From assembly GCF_019968765.1 (NCBI RefSeq), contig NZ_CP074149.1:1550001-1614000 (forward strand): DNA of 64,000 nucleotides, read 5' to 3'. Positions 1-9,025 of this stretch are shown here, one piece after another; the first letter of the stretch is position 1, and each line of letters starts with the position of its first letter. The notes under the pieces are model-generated. The model searched no databases and had not been told where the DNA came from. It saw only the letters and a program-made list of their open reading frames with translations. Origin of the DNA: Enterobacter sp. JBIWA008. GTDB lineage: Bacteria; Pseudomonadota; Gammaproteobacteria; Enterobacterales; Enterobacteriaceae. A program made the position numbers and the translations under genes.

Positions 1-242
1 TTAAAGACATCTTCACCTTCGCTCACGACCCAGCCGCCGTTTTCGGCGACGAACGCAATTTCATGCGCAATCTCCGGGAAAAAGGAGATCAGCTGGTAGT
101 ACTGGTTGCCGCTGGCGACCACGAAGCGAATGCCTTGCTCCTTCATGCGGGCGTACTGCGCCAGAAAGCGCGGGCGATTATAGGTCTTGGCATCGCTCAG
201 GAATGTGCCATCCATGTCGACGGCGATCAGTTTAACGCTCAT
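1..242 (-). CDS. ybjI: YbjI, HAD-superfamily (Cof-type) phosphatase, 3' part missing
   Basis: First 80 codons of a minus-strand gene that runs off the left edge. The start is the ATG at 242-240; it opens [20 protein letters not shown], with HAD motif I (DMDGTFL, nucleophile Asp9 and general acid Asp11) and motif II in VVASGNQ. This is the N-terminus of YbjI, a cytosolic HAD phosphatase of the Cof subfamily that in E. coli acts on small phosphates such as FMN and sugar phosphates (family knowledge). The start overlaps the end of ybjJ by 11 bases, so the two are probably one transcript. The cap domain and motifs III/IV lie outside the window. Confidence 0.93.
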   Translation of the reverse strand, partial: MSVKLIAVDMDGTFLSDAKTYNRPRFLAQYARMKEQGIRFVVASGNQYYQLISFFPEIAHEIAFVAENGGWVVSEGEDVF

Positions 243-1446
243 ATCCCTTCTCCAGTGTCGTGTGTTTCGTTTCCGGCTTTGCCACCGCGCGCGCCACCAG
301 CGCGGCGATGATGACCAACCCTAATACCACCAGCATGGCACTGCGCAGCCCGTAGTGCTCGCCGAGGAAGCCGAGCAGCGGCGGCCCGACCAGGAAGGCG
401 AGATAGCCCGTGGTTGCCACCACGCTGACGCGCGTCGGGGCATCCGGGCCGGTGTCGCTGGCGGCTGAAATGGTCAGCGGGAAGCCGAGCGACGCGCCCA
501 GTCCCCAGAGGATCACCGAGACGCCGGCAATCCAGTCGACATCCACAAAAATGATCATCGCGATGCCCAGCCCGCCCAGCAGGGCGCTGGCGCGCACCAC
601 CGCCACGCGGCTATAGCGGTCGATAAACCAGCCGCCGGTGAAACGCCCGACCGTCATCCCCAGCGTAAACCCGGCGTAAATCAGCGAGCCGGAGGTCGGG
701 CTAAAGCCGTGACCGTCCACCATCAGCAGCGGCAGCCAGTCGTTGGCGGAACCTTCGGCGAACGCCATCGCCAGCACAACCACGCCGATCAGCATCAGCT
801 GGAAATCGCGGTAGAAGGGCAGCCCTTTTTCGGCCGAGTGCTGTTCGTCCGCGGAGTTCTTACCGGTGCCGTCCGGGATGGCCCGGATGCCGGTCAGGAT
901 CGGAATGATGCACACCAGCGCCGCCAGCAGGATATGCAGATTCGCGCTCACGCCAGTGGCCGTCAGCGCCATCCCCACGCCCGCACCGGCAAGCGTGCCG
1001 AGGCTGTAAAAGCCGTGCATCATCGGCAGCACGGTTTTGTTCATCTCACGTTCGACCGCTGCCCCTTCAACGTTTATTGCAACCTCTGCCGAACCGAAGC
1101 TTCCACCAAATACCGTCAGGCCCAGGGCGAAAAGCACCGGCGAAGCAAACCACAGCGCGGTGCTCAATATCCCCATCCCTAACACGGCAAAACACATGGT
1201 GGTGCGGATCACCGCCCGCGTGCCAAAGCGCTTCACCAGCCACGCGGAGCAGAGGATGCCGCTCATGGAGCCTATCGACAGGCCGAACAACACGATGCCC
1301 ATCTCAGCGGTAGAAACGGACAAAATATCGCGAATGGCGGGCGTACGCGTGGCCCAGGAGGCCATCAGCAGGCCGGGAATAAAGAAGAACATAAACAGCG
1401 CCCACAGGCGGAGCTGCAGGGCTTTACGGGGAGAGGTCAGCGTCAT
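232..1446 (-). CDS. ybjJ: YbjJ, major facilitator superfamily transporter
   Basis: 404 residues and about 12 hydrophobic segments, starting with a short basic N-terminus (RKALQLRL) before the first membrane helix. The loop after helices 2-3 carries the charged MFS signature region ([15 protein letters not shown]), and the second half repeats it in [15 protein letters not shown]. It is an inner-membrane protein of the MFS YbjJ family; the substrate is not known to me. It is transcribed with ybjI downstream (11-base overlap) and divergently from rcdA. The shared intergenic region contains a perfect palindrome likely bound by RcdA, so RcdA may also control this pair (inference). Confidence 0.93.
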   Translation of the reverse strand: MTLTSPRKALQLRLWALFMFFFIPGLLMASWATRTPAIRDILSVSTAEMGIVLFGLSIGSMSGILCSAWLVKRFGTRAVIRTTMCFAVLGMGILSTALWFASPVLFALGLTVFGGSFGSAEVAINVEGAAVEREMNKTVLPMMHGFYSLGTLAGAGVGMALTATGVSANLHILLAALVCIIPILTGIRAIPDGTGKNSADEQHSAEKGLPFYRDFQLMLIGVVVLAMAFAEGSANDWLPLLMVDGHGFSPTSGSLIYAGFTLGMTVGRFTGGWFIDRYSRVAVVRASALLGGLGIAMIIFVDVDWIAGVSVILWGLGASLGFPLTISAASDTGPDAPTRVSVVATTGYLAFLVGPPLLGFLGEHYGLRSAMLVVLGLVIIAALVARAVAKPETKHTTLEKGYER

Positions 1447-1492
1447 TGGGGTAGCACCAGAAGTACAACAATAGCGACAACACTAGCAAGTA

Positions 1493-1510
1493 TGTGTACA
1501 TTTGTACACA
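1493..1510. promoter_or_regulatory. Candidate RcdA (TetR-type) operator
   Basis: Perfect 8-base inverted repeat TGTGTACA-TT-TGTACACA, 17 bases before the rcdA start and 46 bases before the ybjJ start. Size, symmetry and position between a TetR-family regulator and a divergent transporter gene are what is expected of an autoregulatory TetR operator. Binding by RcdA itself is inferred from position. Confidence 0.6.
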
Positions 1511-1527
1511 AACCACGTGAGGAATTT

Positions 1528-2079
1528 ATGAGCAGACCACCGAACGATCCGCATCGCCGGGAGAAGATCCTGCAGGCAACGCTTGATACCATTGCCGGGC
1601 ACGGGATTCACGCCGTCACGCACCGTAAAATCGCCACCTGCGCGGGCGTGCCGCTGGGGTCGATGACCTACTATTTCGACGGTATGGAGCCGCTGCTGGA
1701 GGAGGCCTTCACGTGGTTTACCCGGCAGATGTCGCAGCAGTACCGGGATTTCTTCGCCGGCGTCACCGGGCCGGAAATGGCGTGCGAATCCATCACCACG
1801 CTGATTCACAGCTCGCAGGTGACGACCCCGCACAACATGGCGCTGATGTATCAGCTCTACGCCTTTATGCACCGCAGCGCGGCGCTCAAAACGGTGATGC
1901 AGGACTGGATGAAGATGAGCCAGACCACGCTGGAGCAGTGGTTCGACCCGGTCACCACCCGCGCGCTGGACGGGTTTATCGAAGGGATGACGCTGCACTA
2001 CGTGACCGACCGGACGCCGTTAACCCGCGAAGAGATCCGGGCGATGGTGGGGAGAATTGCGGGCGAGGGGAACCCTTAG
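1528..2079 (+). CDS. rcdA: RcdA (YbjK), TetR-family transcriptional regulator
   Basis: 183 residues. I chose the ATG at 1528 ([14 protein letters not shown]) because GAGGAA lies just upstream; the reading frame is open further 5' but that part covers the palindromic operator. Residues about 10-55 form the TetR helix-turn-helix: [14 protein letters not shown], then [20 protein letters not shown], the usual recognition-helix pattern. The C-terminal half is the all-helical ligand and dimer domain. In E. coli RcdA activates csgD and stress-related genes (family knowledge). It is divergent from ybjJ and convergent with arsC, with only 21 bases between their stop codons. Confidence 0.93.
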   Translation: MSRPPNDPHRREKILQATLDTIAGHGIHAVTHRKIATCAGVPLGSMTYYFDGMEPLLEEAFTWFTRQMSQQYRDFFAGVTGPEMACESITTLIHSSQVTTPHNMALMYQLYAFMHRSAALKTVMQDWMKMSQTTLEQWFDPVTTRALDGFIEGMTLHYVTDRTPLTREEIRAMVGRIAGEGNP

Positions 2080-2100
2080 GTATTACTCGCCCTGTCACTT

Positions 2101-2532
2101 TTACCTGTGTTCGATTTTTTTCCCGCTGGCGTCAACGACGGCTTCGCCATCCTCTTTCGTAAACGCCCCTTTCTGCGCGTCCGGCAGGATGTCGAGGACA
2201 ACTTCAGATGGGCGGCACAGGCGGGTGCCCAGCGGCGTCACCACGATCGGACGGTTAATCAGGATCGGGTGTTGCAGCATAAAATCGATAAGCTGGTCGT
2301 CGGTGAAGTTATCGTCGGCAAGGCCCAGCTGTTCATAGGGCTCCACGTTTTTACGCAGCAGGTCTCGCACTGAAATGCCCATATCGGCAATCAGAGTGGT
2401 CAGCTCATCGCGCGACGGCGGAGTTTCCAGATAGAGGATAATTTCTGGCTCCGTGCCGCTGTTGCGGATCATCTCCAGCGTGTTGCGCGACGTGCCGCAG
2501 GCGGGGTTGTGATAGATAGTGATGTGGCTCAT
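2101..2532 (-). CDS. arsC: ArsC, glutaredoxin-dependent arsenate reductase
   Basis: 143 residues, the family's normal length (about 141). It reduces arsenate to arsenite in the cytosol with glutathione and glutaredoxin, giving the substrate of ArsB. Catalytic Cys12 sits in HNPACGTSRNTL. The arginines that bind arsenic in the plasmid R773 enzyme have counterparts in INRPIV and TRLCRPSE. It is the last gene of arsR-arsB-arsC, 12 bases after arsB. GrxA, a possible electron donor, is encoded about 4.5 kb away. K-12 has no ars genes at this place. Confidence 0.96.
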   Translation of the reverse strand: MSHITIYHNPACGTSRNTLEMIRNSGTEPEIILYLETPPSRDELTTLIADMGISVRDLLRKNVEPYEQLGLADDNFTDDQLIDFMLQHPILINRPIVVTPLGTRLCRPSEVVLDILPDAQKGAFTKEDGEAVVDASGKKIEHR

Positions 2533-2544
2533 ATCAGTGGCTCA

Positions 2545-3834
2545 TTACAGTGTGAAGGAGAGACGTAGCGCCAGCGCGGCGAGCGTCACAAACAGGACCG
2601 GCAGCGTCATAATGATGCCCGTCCGGAAATAGTAGCCCCAGGTAATCGTCATGTTTTTCTGCGCCAGCACGTGGAGCCAGAGCAGGGTGGCGAGGCTGCC
2701 GATAGGGGTGATTTTTGGCCCCAAATCGCAGCCAATCACGTTGGCGTAAATCATCGCGTCCTTGATCAAGCCTGTCGCCGTACTGCTCTCAATGGAGAGC
2801 GCGCCAATCAGTACCGTGGGCATATTGTTCATTATGGATGACAGAAACGCGGTGATGAACCCGGTTCCCAGCGTGGTGATCCACAGCCCGTGTCCGGCCA
2901 GGCTATCCAGTACGCCTGAGAGATATTCCGTCAGCCCTGCATTGCGCAGGCCATACACTACCAGATACATCCCCAGCGAGAAGATAACGATCTGCCACGG
3001 TGCGCCGCGCAGCACTTTTCCGGTGTTTATCGCATGTCCGCGTTTTGCAACGGCAAACAAAATCAGCGCGCCGACGGCCGCAATGGCGCTGACCGGAATG
3101 CCGAGAGGTTCAAGCACGAAGAAACCGACGAGCAGAAGGAGCAGGACGATCCAGCCCGTTCTGAACGTCGGGAGATCGTGAATGGCCCGAGCGGGCTCGC
3201 GGAGTTTTGCCAGGTCATATTTCGGGGGAATTTCCTTGCGGAAGAAGAGATGGAGCATCACCAGCGTTGCGGCAATCGCGGCGATATCAACCGGGATCAT
3301 TACCGAAGCGTATTCGCTGAACCCCAGCTTAAAGAAGTCTGCCGACACAATGTTGACCAGGTTAGACACAATCAGCGGCAGGCTGGCGGTATCGGCGATA
3401 AAACCTGCTGCCATCACAAACGCCAGCGTGGCCTGCTTGCTGAACCCCAACGCCAGCAGCATGGCGATAACTATAGGCGTCAGGATCAGCGCCGCGCCGT
3501 CATTGGCAAACAGCGCCGACACGGCTGCACCCAGCAGCACGATATACGTAAATAGCAATCGCCCGCGGCCATTTCCCCAGCGGGCAACGTGCAGCGCCGC
3601 CCACTCAAAAAAGCCGGACTCATCCAGCAGAAGGCTGATGATGATAACGGCGATAAACGTCGCCGTGGCGTTCCAGACGATATTCCACACGACCGGAATA
3701 TCGTTAATGTGAATTACGCCGCTAATCAGCGCGAGCACGGCGCCGATGGTGGCGCTCCAGCCAATACTCAGTCCTTTGGGCTGCCAGATGACCAGTACCA
3801 GCGTAAACAGAAAAATTGCCCCTGCCAGAAACAT
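2545..3834 (-). CDS. arsB: ArsB, arsenite/antimonite efflux permease
   Basis: 429 residues, the standard ArsB length, with about 12 hydrophobic segments beginning at the N-terminus ([19 protein letters not shown]). It is an inner-membrane member of the ion transporter superfamily that exports As(III)/Sb(III), driven by proton motive force or by an ArsA ATPase. No arsA is present, so it probably works as a secondary carrier. The motif [14 protein letters not shown], with an Asn-Asp pair in a membrane segment, is typical of the family. It lies 40 bases after arsR and 12 before arsC in one operon. Confidence 0.96.
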   Translation of the reverse strand: MFLAGAIFLFTLVLVIWQPKGLSIGWSATIGAVLALISGVIHINDIPVVWNIVWNATATFIAVIIISLLLDESGFFEWAALHVARWGNGRGRLLFTYIVLLGAAVSALFANDGAALILTPIVIAMLLALGFSKQATLAFVMAAGFIADTASLPLIVSNLVNIVSADFFKLGFSEYASVMIPVDIAAIAATLVMLHLFFRKEIPPKYDLAKLREPARAIHDLPTFRTGWIVLLLLLVGFFVLEPLGIPVSAIAAVGALILFAVAKRGHAINTGKVLRGAPWQIVIFSLGMYLVVYGLRNAGLTEYLSGVLDSLAGHGLWITTLGTGFITAFLSSIMNNMPTVLIGALSIESSTATGLIKDAMIYANVIGCDLGPKITPIGSLATLLWLHVLAQKNMTITWGYYFRTGIIMTLPVLFVTLAALALRLSFTL

Positions 3835-3874
3835 TTGTTACTCCGATATATCTGTTTTTGTGAATGTGTTGTTA

Positions 3875-4195
3875 TCAGCACGAGCCTGAAAGTCGGTTTT
3901 TAAGCTTCATGCGCGTCTCTTCCCGCAGGCAGTTCCAGCTGTTGTCGATAACAGTTGCCGCCCATGCAGGCATGTTTGGAGAGAGACGGTAATGGACCCA
4001 TTTGCCCTCGCGACGATCGATAACCAGCCCGGACTCGCGCAGCAAGGCCATGTGGCGTGAGACTTTCGGTTGCGACTCGGTGGTGGCGGAGCAGAGATCG
4101 CAGACGCACAATTCTCCGGCTTCACGGAGCAGCATGACGATGGCGAGCCGCGTTTCGTCGGAGAGGGTTTTGAAGAGCTGGAGCGGGTGGAGCAT
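3875..4195 (-). CDS. arsR: ArsR, arsenite-responsive repressor (SmtB/ArsR family)
   Basis: 106 residues with a winged helix-turn-helix. The arsenite site is visible as ELCVCDLC (Cys30, Cys32, Cys35) at the start of the first DNA-binding helix. The recognition helix QPKVSRHMALLRESGLV and the wing VIDRREGKWVHYRLS follow. Without As(III)/Sb(III) the dimer represses its own operon; metalloid binding to the cysteines releases it (family knowledge). First gene of arsRBC; an inverted repeat 27 bases before the start is the likely operator. Confidence 0.95.
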   Translation of the reverse strand: MLHPLQLFKTLSDETRLAIVMLLREAGELCVCDLCSATTESQPKVSRHMALLRESGLVIDRREGKWVHYRLSPNMPAWAATVIDNSWNCLREETRMKLKNRLSGSC

Positions 4196-4221
4196 GTGGA
4201 TTCCTGCTAGTCGATTAAATC

Positions 4222-4243
4222 ACATATGCTTAATCATATATGT
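4222..4243 (-). promoter_or_regulatory. Candidate ArsR operator/promoter region of arsRBC
   Basis: Just upstream of arsR. ACATAT (4222-4227) and ATATGT (4238-4243) form an inverted repeat inside an AT-rich stretch, overlapping where a promoter for the operon should lie. The spacing fits an ArsR dimer site; the exact -10/-35 is not clear to me. Confidence 0.5.
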
Positions 4244-4294
4244 TTTGACGGCGAGCGAGAAGAAAAGATTAGAGAAAGGTGAATTTAAGGCAAC

Positions 4295-4373
4295 AAAAAA
4301 CCCATCAACCTTGAACCAAAACGGCGGGGTTGATGGGCTCCACAAATTGGGGACATCAAAGAAAAGCAGTGGC
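4295..4373 (-). ncRNA. rybB: RybB, sigma-E-dependent Hfq-binding small RNA
   Basis: 79 bases, the length of E. coli RybB. The 5' end reads GCCACTGCTTTTCTTTGATG, matching the conserved seed that pairs with many outer-membrane-protein mRNAs. The 3' end is a terminator with a 10-base-pair stem, CCCATCAACC...GGTTGATGGG, followed by six U. Differences from K-12 as I remember it are few: one base in the middle linker and two in the terminator loop. It represses porin synthesis on envelope stress, acting with Hfq (established for E. coli/Salmonella). The locus next to ybjL is the K-12 one, although arsRBC now separates it from rcdA. Confidence 0.96.
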
Positions 4374-4378
4374 ACTAG

Positions 4379-4406
4379 TTATGACTGCCCCCTGATTAAA
4401 AAGTTC
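4379..4406 (-). promoter_or_regulatory. Sigma-E promoter of rybB
   Basis: Reading the minus strand, GAACTT (4406-4401) stands 15 bases before GTCATAA (4385-4379), which ends five bases before the RybB 5' end. This matches the sigma-E consensus (GGAACTT, then GTCTAA) in both boxes and spacing. Confidence 0.85.
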
Positions 4407-4449
4407 TGCGCTTAACGAAAATATTTTTCACCACGCGCAAACTTAAGAG

Positions 4450-6135
4450 TTATCCGAGTCCAGGCCAGATGATGACGATCAGCGTACCCGCCAGCGTCAG
4501 CAGCACGTTAGCAATAGCATAGGTTCCCGCATACCCCAGCGCCGGAATGTTGCTTCGCGCGGTGTCGCTGATAATCTCCATAGCCGGCGCACAGGTACGC
4601 GCCCCCATCATGGCCCCGAAGAGCAGGGCGCGGTTCATGCGCAGCACGTAGGCGCCGAAAAGGAAGCAGATAACGACCGGCACCAGGCTGACGATAAGTC
4701 CGGAAACCAGCATCTGCCAGCCGACGGCACCAAGGCTGTGTCCGATACCGCTACCGGCGCTTAAGCCGACGCCCGCCATGAAGACCATCAGACCGAACTC
4801 TTTCACCATGTTCAGGGCGCCCTGCGGAATGTAACCGAAGGTCGGGTGGTTCGCTCGCAGGAAGCCCAGCATGATCCCGGCAAACAGCAGCCCGGCGGCG
4901 TTACCGATGCCGAAGCTAAAGTTGCTGAACTGGAAGGTGATCATCCCGATCATCAGGCCAACAATAAAGAAGGCGCAGAAGGCCAGCAGGTCGGTGACCT
5001 GGCTGTGAATGGAGATAAAACCGATGCGGTCGGCAACGGTTTTCACGCGTCGGGCGTCGCCGCTGACCTGAAGAACGTCACCTTTGTTGAGCACGACGTT
5101 ATCGTCGATAGGCATCTCAATCTGGCTGCGGATCACGCGGTTGAGGAAGCAGCCGTGGTCGGTCAGCTTCAGCTGCGCCAGACGGCGGCCTACGGCGTTA
5201 TGGTTTTTGACCACGATCTCTTCGGTGACGATACGCATGTCGAGCAGGTCGCGGTCGAACACCTCTTTGCCGTTACGGAAGCTTGGATCGAGACGGGCGT
5301 GGGCATCCGGATAACCCACCAGCGCGATGTCGTCGCCCATCTGCAGCACCGCGTCGCCGTCCGGGTTCGCCAGAATGCCGTTGCGTCGAATGCGCTCGAT
5401 ATAGCAGCCCGTCTGGCGGTAAATCCCCAGCTCGCGCAGATTTTTGCCGTCTGCCCATGCCACCAGCTCTGGCCCGACGCGATACGCGCGGATCACCGGG
5501 AGATAGACTTTACGTTTGGAATCGGTATCGAGACCGCGCTCGCGTGCGATTTGCTGGGCGCTGGTCTGCAGATCCTGGTGCTGAAGTTTTGGTAGGTAAC
5601 GCGCGCCAACGATAAGGCTCACCAGACCAATCAGATAGGTCAGGGCATAGCCCAGGCTCAGGTGGTCGAGGGCGGTGGAGAGCTGCGCGCCGGCCATGCC
5701 GGAATGGCGCAGGGTATCACCGGCACCCACGAGCACGGGGGTGGAGGTCATGGAGCCTGCCAGCATACCGGCCGTTAACCCGATATCCCAGCCAAACAGT
5801 TTACCCAGCCCTAACGCGATCAGCAGCGCGCTGCCGACCATGACCAGCGCCAGCATCAGATAATTTTTGCCGTCGCGGAAGAAAATTGAAAAAAAGTTCG
5901 GTCCCGCTTCCACGCCAACACAAAAAATAAACAGCATAAAACCTAAGTTGAGCGCGTCCGTGTTAATGCTGAAGTGCTGCTGGCCTAATAATAAGGAGAC
6001 GACTAAAACGCCAATGGAATTACCAAGTTGAACTGAACCCAGGCGCAATTTACCCAGGCAAAGCCCCAGCGCCAGTACCACAAATAATAACAGGATGTAA
6101 TTCCCATTTAACAAGTCTGCGACGTTTATATTCAC
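4450..6135 (-). CDS. ybjL: YbjL, AspT/YidE-YbjL family transporter with TrkA-C domains
   Basis: 561 residues, as in K-12. Two blocks of hydrophobic segments (residues about 10-185 and 385-560) flank a soluble middle with two TrkA-C (RCK_C) domains, e.g. [32 protein letters not shown] and the segment ending [14 protein letters not shown]. The membrane parts carry the repeated family motif around [12 protein letters not shown] and [12 protein letters not shown]. It belongs to the aspartate:alanine exchanger family; in E. coli YbjL has been linked to glutamate/succinate export. It is a single gene, with RybB encoded just downstream on the same strand. Confidence 0.94.
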   Translation of the reverse strand: MNINVADLLNGNYILLLFVVLALGLCLGKLRLGSVQLGNSIGVLVVSLLLGQQHFSINTDALNLGFMLFIFCVGVEAGPNFFSIFFRDGKNYLMLALVMVGSALLIALGLGKLFGWDIGLTAGMLAGSMTSTPVLVGAGDTLRHSGMAGAQLSTALDHLSLGYALTYLIGLVSLIVGARYLPKLQHQDLQTSAQQIARERGLDTDSKRKVYLPVIRAYRVGPELVAWADGKNLRELGIYRQTGCYIERIRRNGILANPDGDAVLQMGDDIALVGYPDAHARLDPSFRNGKEVFDRDLLDMRIVTEEIVVKNHNAVGRRLAQLKLTDHGCFLNRVIRSQIEMPIDDNVVLNKGDVLQVSGDARRVKTVADRIGFISIHSQVTDLLAFCAFFIVGLMIGMITFQFSNFSFGIGNAAGLLFAGIMLGFLRANHPTFGYIPQGALNMVKEFGLMVFMAGVGLSAGSGIGHSLGAVGWQMLVSGLIVSLVPVVICFLFGAYVLRMNRALLFGAMMGARTCAPAMEIISDTARSNIPALGYAGTYAIANVLLTLAGTLIVIIWPGLG

Positions 6136-6408
6136 GGAGGCTAACTTCTTGTTTACCAGTAAGTTGTTGAATGAAAGGACTATTTGGGCTACTGTTTTCT
6201 GGGTCAGGGAAAGGCGTTAACGCTCCCTGTTTCCTGCTTTATTCCCTAAAACATTAGCTGGCCGATAGTTTAATCGTATTAGCTACTGACAGCTACCTAT
6301 TATCGCATCACCCTGTACGTACTTTGGCAAGGATTGCCGTATTGCTTTATCTGACTGGGCGTCTACCCGACGAAGGTGTATTTGATAGAGAGAAGTCAGG
6401 AGGATAAT
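6136..6408. other. ybjL-ybjM divergent intergenic region
   Basis: 273 bases between divergent genes. It must hold both promoters. A short inverted repeat TAGCT-N6-AGCTA lies near 6280. I could not identify a convincing -10/-35 pair or a known operator. Confidence 0.4.
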
Positions 6409-6783
6409 TTGAACATTAAACGAAACTGGGCGGGGGTGTTCAGCTGCTTTTTGCTGTTCACGGTCGTATGCATGTCGCTTGCTTTTAATGTGAAAGGGGC
6501 ATTCAGGGCGGCGGGTCATCCGGAGCTGGGGCTGCTCTTTTTTACGCTGCCGGGGGCTGCTGCCAGTTTTCTCTCCCGTAAAGGGGAGGTGGTGAAGCCG
6601 CTGCTGGGCGCTATGCTGGCCGCGCCGCTCTGTTTGCTGCTGATGCGCTTGCTCTATATATCAACGCGGAGTTTCTGGCAGGAACTGGCATGGCTGATGA
6701 GCGCCGTATTCTGGTGCGCCCTTGGCGCGCTCTGCTACTTATTTGTGCACAGTCTGCTTCAACACCGACGGCACCACAAATAA
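6409..6783 (+). CDS. ybjM: YbjM, small inner-membrane protein (TTG start)
   Basis: 124 residues against 125 in K-12. The start is the TTG at 6409, five bases after a perfect AGGAGG; the next in-frame ATG would cut into the first membrane helix. The four hydrophobic segments are WAGVFSCFLLFTVVCMSL, LGLLFFTLPGAAASFL, LLGAMLAAPLCLLLMRLLY and LAWLMSAVFWCALGALCYLF. The stretch KGAFRAAGHPELGLLFF is nearly identical to K-12. Function unknown. It is convergent with grxA and shares a terminator with it. Confidence 0.9.
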   Translation: MNIKRNWAGVFSCFLLFTVVCMSLAFNVKGAFRAAGHPELGLLFFTLPGAAASFLSRKGEVVKPLLGAMLAAPLCLLLMRLLYISTRSFWQELAWLMSAVFWCALGALCYLFVHSLLQHRRHHK

Positions 6784-6810
6784 AAACGCCCTCTCTGTGA
6801 GGGCGTCCTT
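6782..6810 (-). terminator. Terminator between grxA and ybjM
   Basis: Perfect 8-base-pair stem ACGCCCTC-TCTGT-GAGGGCGT. On the minus strand it is followed by five T, so it ends grxA well; on the plus strand the T run is poorer (CCTTTC) but it may also stop ybjM. Confidence 0.85.
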
Positions 6811-6813
6811 TCA

Positions 6814-7083
6814 TTACTGGGCAGCAAACAGGCCCAGATGCTCTTTGGCGTAAGCTTCAAAGTCAGTGCAGCCGCCAATGTGCTTCTGATCGAGGAAGAT
6901 CTGCGGCACGGTTTCAACCGGCTTGCCGACGGTTTTTTCGAGATCCGCTTTCGTGATGCCTTCCGCGTGGATATCCACGTAACGGAAGTTGAAGTCATCG
7001 CGCTCTTCTGTCAGTTTCTCAGCCAGCTCTTTCGCGCGTACACAGTATGGGCACCCTGGACGACCAAAAATTACTGCAAACAT
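6814..7083 (-). CDS. grxA: GrxA, glutaredoxin 1
   Basis: 89 residues, four longer than K-12 GrxA because of a C-terminal GLFAAQ tail. Start ATG at 7083-7081 after GGAGAG. The thioredoxin-fold redox site is GCPYC (Cys11/Cys14); TVPQIFLD carries the cis-proline and HIGGCTDF binds glutathione. It reduces ribonucleotide reductase, PAPS reductase and mixed disulfides with glutathione. One oddity: GGCTDF has a Cys where K-12 has Tyr (GGYTDF), giving a third cysteine. It is divergent from nfsA. In E. coli OxyR activates grxA; I did not find a clean OxyR site here. Confidence 0.96.
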   Translation of the reverse strand: MFAVIFGRPGCPYCVRAKELAEKLTEERDDFNFRYVDIHAEGITKADLEKTVGKPVETVPQIFLDQKHIGGCTDFEAYAKEHLGLFAAQ

Positions 7084-7201
7084 TTCTCTCTCCTCAAAAA
7101 ACAAGCCTGACGGCGAATAGGACATATAGTGCCCGATAACCTGCCGCCATTAAAGAAGGTTTCGCCTGTCGCTTCGATACAGTCAGGCTATGTTTCGCCA
7201 A

Positions 7202-7229
7202 TTACACCGCGCAAAACATTGCCTATACT
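7202..7229 (+). promoter_or_regulatory. Candidate promoter of nfsA
   Basis: TTACAC (7202) and TATACT (7224) with 16 bases between, ending 38 bases before the nfsA start. In E. coli the nfsA transcript starts upstream of ybjC and is SoxS/MarA-activated. ybjC is absent here, so a promoter directly before nfsA is required; I could not define a soxbox. Confidence 0.45.
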
Positions 7230-7267
7230 GGCTGGCATAAGGTTTAAGCAAGAGAAAGAGAGACAAG

Positions 7268-7990
7268 ATGACACCAACGATTGACCTGCTCCGTTCCCAC
7301 CGTTCCATTCGCCACTTCACCGATGAGCCGATTACCGAGGCGCAGCGCGAAGCGATTATTAATAGCGCAAGGGCGACCTCCAGCTCCAGCTTCCTGCAGT
7401 GCAGCTCGATTATCCGCATCACCGACCCGGCCATGCGTGAACAGCTGGTCACGCTGACCGGTGGGCAGAAGCATGTGGCCCAGGCGGCGGAGTTCTGGGT
7501 GTTCTGCGCCGACTTTAACCGCCACCTGCAGATCTGCCCCGAGGCCGAGCTGGGGCTGGCCGAACAGCTTCTGCTGGGCGTGGTGGATACCGCTCTGATG
7601 GCGCAAAACGCCTTCACGGCGGCGGAATCGCTGGGGTTAGGCGGTGTCTATATCGGCGGCCTGCGTAATAACATCGAAAGCGTGACCGAGCTACTGAAGC
7701 TGCCAAAACATGTACTGCCGCTGTTCGGCCTGTGCCTCGGATGGCCTGCGGATAACCCGGATCTGAAGCCGCGCATTCCTGCCGCTATGCTGGTGCACGA
7801 AAATCACTACCAGCCGGTCGATCAGGACGTCCTGAATCAATATGATGAAGAACTGGCGAACTACTACATGACGCGCGGTAGCAATAATCGTCGTGATACC
7901 TGGAGTGACCATATTCGTCGCACCATCATTAAAGAAAATCGCCCGTTTATTCTTGATTACCTCCACAAACAGGGGTGGGCGACGCGATAG
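7268..7990 (+). CDS. nfsA: NfsA, oxygen-insensitive NADPH nitroreductase
   Basis: 240 residues, full length. FMN-dependent nitro/flavin reductase: the N-terminal RSHRSIRHFTDEPI binds FMN phosphate, ATSSSSFLQ and GLGGVYIGGLRNN complete the FMN pocket, and the C-terminal basic segment around RGSNNRRDTWSDHIRR is the NADPH region. It makes two-electron reductions of nitroaromatics and quinones in the cytosol and activates nitrofurans. It is followed by rimK with 69 bases between, as in E. coli, but ybjC is missing before it. Confidence 0.96.
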   Translation: MTPTIDLLRSHRSIRHFTDEPITEAQREAIINSARATSSSSFLQCSSIIRITDPAMREQLVTLTGGQKHVAQAAEFWVFCADFNRHLQICPEAELGLAEQLLLGVVDTALMAQNAFTAAESLGLGGVYIGGLRNNIESVTELLKLPKHVLPLFGLCLGWPADNPDLKPRIPAAMLVHENHYQPVDQDVLNQYDEELANYYMTRGSNNRRDTWSDHIRRTIIKENRPFILDYLHKQGWATR

Positions 7991-8059
7991 TCCATTCCTC
8001 CTGCGCCAGCCTGCGTATATGATATGCAGGCTTTTTCCATGTCTTCAGAGAGGTGCAGG

Positions 8060-8962
8060 GTGAAAATTGCCATATTGTCCCGGGATGGAACGCTCTATTC
8101 ATGTAAGCGCCTGCGAGAAGCGGCGGCGAAACGCGGGCATCAGGTTGAGATCCTCGACCCGATGTCCTGCTATATGAACATCGATCCGGCCGCCTCGTCG
8201 ATTCACTACAAAGGCCGCAAGCTGCCGCACTTTGATGCGGTGATCCCCCGCATCGGCTCCCAGATAACCTATTACGGCACCGCCGCGCTGCGCCAGTTCG
8301 AGATGCTGGGCAGCTATCCGCTCAACGAATCCGTCGCCATTTCACGCGCCCGCGACAAGCTGCGCTCGCTGCAGCTCCTCGCCCGTCAGGGGATCGATCT
8401 TCCCGTCACGGGGATTGCCCATTCACCGGACGACACCAGCGATCTCATCGACATGGTGGGCGGTGCGCCTTTGGTGATTAAGCTGGTGGAAGGCACGCAG
8501 GGCATTGGCGTAGTGCTGGCGGAAACGCGTCAGGCGGCGGAGAGCGTGATTGACGCTTTTCGGGGACTGAATGCGCATATTCTGGTGCAGGAGTACATTG
8601 AAGAGGCGAAAGGACGCGACATCCGCTGCTTCGTGGTCGGCAATGAAGTGGTGGCGGCCATCGAGCGCCAGGCCAAAGAGGGCGACTTCCGCTCTAACCT
8701 TCACCGCGGCGGCATTGCCAGAATCGCCGATATCAGCGACCGGGAGCGGGAAATTGCCGTCAAAGCGGCGCAAACGCTGGGGCTGGACGTGGCGGGCGTA
8801 GACCTGCTGCGGGCGACGCGCGGGCCGCTGGTCATGGAAGTGAACGCCTCGCCGGGGCTGGAAGGCGTGGAAAAAACCACAGGTGTCGATATTGCGGGTA
8901 AAATGATCGCATGGATCGAGCGTCATGCCACGCCGGGTTACTGTCTGAAAACGGGCGGTTAA
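8060..8962 (+). CDS. rimK: RimK, ribosomal protein S6--L-glutamate ligase
   Basis: 300 residues, identical in length to K-12, using the GTG at 8060 ([18 protein letters not shown]) after AGAGGTGCAGG. ATP-grasp enzyme: substrate-binding N-terminal domain, then ATP-grasp with VVKL-like [28 protein letters not shown], and metal ligands in [12 protein letters not shown]. It adds glutamates to the C-terminus of ribosomal protein S6 and can make poly-alpha-glutamate. It lies in nfsA-rimK-ybjN, all on one strand. Confidence 0.96.
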   Translation: MKIAILSRDGTLYSCKRLREAAAKRGHQVEILDPMSCYMNIDPAASSIHYKGRKLPHFDAVIPRIGSQITYYGTAALRQFEMLGSYPLNESVAISRARDKLRSLQLLARQGIDLPVTGIAHSPDDTSDLIDMVGGAPLVIKLVEGTQGIGVVLAETRQAAESVIDAFRGLNAHILVQEYIEEAKGRDIRCFVVGNEVVAAIERQAKEGDFRSNLHRGGIARIADISDREREIAVKAAQTLGLDVAGVDLLRATRGPLVMEVNASPGLEGVEKTTGVDIAGKMIAWIERHATPGYCLKTGG

Positions 8963-9025
8963 ATGGTATTGAACGCACTTTTTGCGTAATCTAAGCGAAG
9001 TTTTTATTTAAGAGGCTGCACAGCG

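Noticed and set aside
7084..7201. OxyR site for grxA
   Set aside because: ATAG-like pieces occur but not at the 10-base periodicity of the OxyR consensus.
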